In this document: positions 6,464 to 6,550 of the stretch, in pieces
Layout of the letters: each line of letters starts with the position of its first letter
How positions within the stretch are numbered: the stretch's first letter is position 1
Source: Parachlamydiaceae bacterium
GTDB taxonomy: Bacteria > Chlamydiota > Chlamydiia > Chlamydiales > Parachlamydiaceae
DNA: 6,550 nucleotides
Direction of reading: 5' to 3'
NCBI GenBank assembly: GCA_013817115.1
Contig: JACDDG010000139.1
Coordinates: 1 to 6,550, forward strand
The notes under the pieces: model-generated
Databases searched by the model: none
The model's input: the letters and a program-made list of their open reading frames with translations, nothing else
Told to the model about the DNA's origin: nothing
Program-made: the position numbers and the translations under genes

Positions 6464-6550
6464 TTATTCTCTTTTAAAATGTTGATGGCCAATTGTTGCA
6501 AGAAGAGCGGAGCGTTCCTCGAAAGTTAATGATTCGAATAAGCCTAATCC
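6464..6550 (-). CDS. 3' end of an unidentified upstream gene (partial)
   Basis: The minus-strand frame is open from the window edge to a TAA at 6466-6464. It encodes 28 residues beginning GLGLFESLTFEERSALLA and ending GHQHFKRE. The composition (an amphipathic helix-like stretch, charged tail) reads as real protein, and the gene runs in the same direction as uhpC and dnaE. I cannot identify it from this tail. In C. trachomatis hisS lies next to uhpC, but I cannot match this peptide to HisS. It is separated from uhpC by about 350 bases filled largely with inverted repeats, so it is probably a separate transcription unit. Confidence 0.55.
   Translation of the reverse strand, partial: GLGLFESLTFEERSALLATIGHQHFKRE

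Noticed and set aside
6460..6545. Perfect 10-bp inverted pair AGGCTTATTC / GAATAAGCCT
   Set aside because: The copies are 66 bases apart and both fall in or at the end of the partial coding frame, so chance is a sufficient explanation.

Overview
The window looks like chromosomal sequence from a member of the Chlamydiae, probably an environmental (amoeba-associated) lineage rather than Chlamydia itself. The evidence is the gene pair on the minus strand: a UhpC-type sugar-phosphate transporter directly followed by the replicative DNA polymerase III alpha subunit. From memory this is the same order as CT544 (uhpC) and CT545 (dnaE) in Chlamydia trachomatis. The moderate-to-low GC content and AT-rich intergenic stretches fit. 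Genus cannot be fixed from the sequence alone.

Layout, in direction of transcription (right to left). At the right edge (6464-6550, minus) lies the last 28 codons of an unidentified upstream gene. It is followed by a non-coding stretch dominated by inverted repeats: a 47-bp hairpin (6386-6432) abutting a 162-bp near-palindrome with 81-base arms and no indels (6225-6386). Next come uhpC (4766-6112, with a GTG start that I prefer to the longer ATG-started frame beginning at 6184) and dnaE (915-4766). The two genes overlap by one base in a TAATG junction, and the dnaE Shine-Dalgarno sits inside the last uhpC codons, so they are almost certainly one translationally coupled operon. A hairpin followed by a T-run on the minus strand (691-718), about 200 bases past the dnaE stop, is the likely operon terminator.

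The left 900 bases hold no recognisable gene. There is an orphan 74-91 codon open frame on the plus strand (165-389) that may be a small gene or a gene remnant, several AT-rich or GC-rich hairpins, and otherwise non-coding sequence.

Functionally, UhpC imports hexose phosphate from the host (an energy and carbon source for chlamydiae), and DnaE is the catalytic core of the replicase. They have no direct biochemical link; their coupling is a conserved chlamydial arrangement. DnaE keeps all three catalytic aspartates and apparently the full PHP metal-ligand set, but has a degenerate clamp-binding motif and a repeat-bearing C-terminal linker. I see no convincing previously undescribed multi-gene system here. 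The most unusual element is the large palindrome upstream of uhpC.
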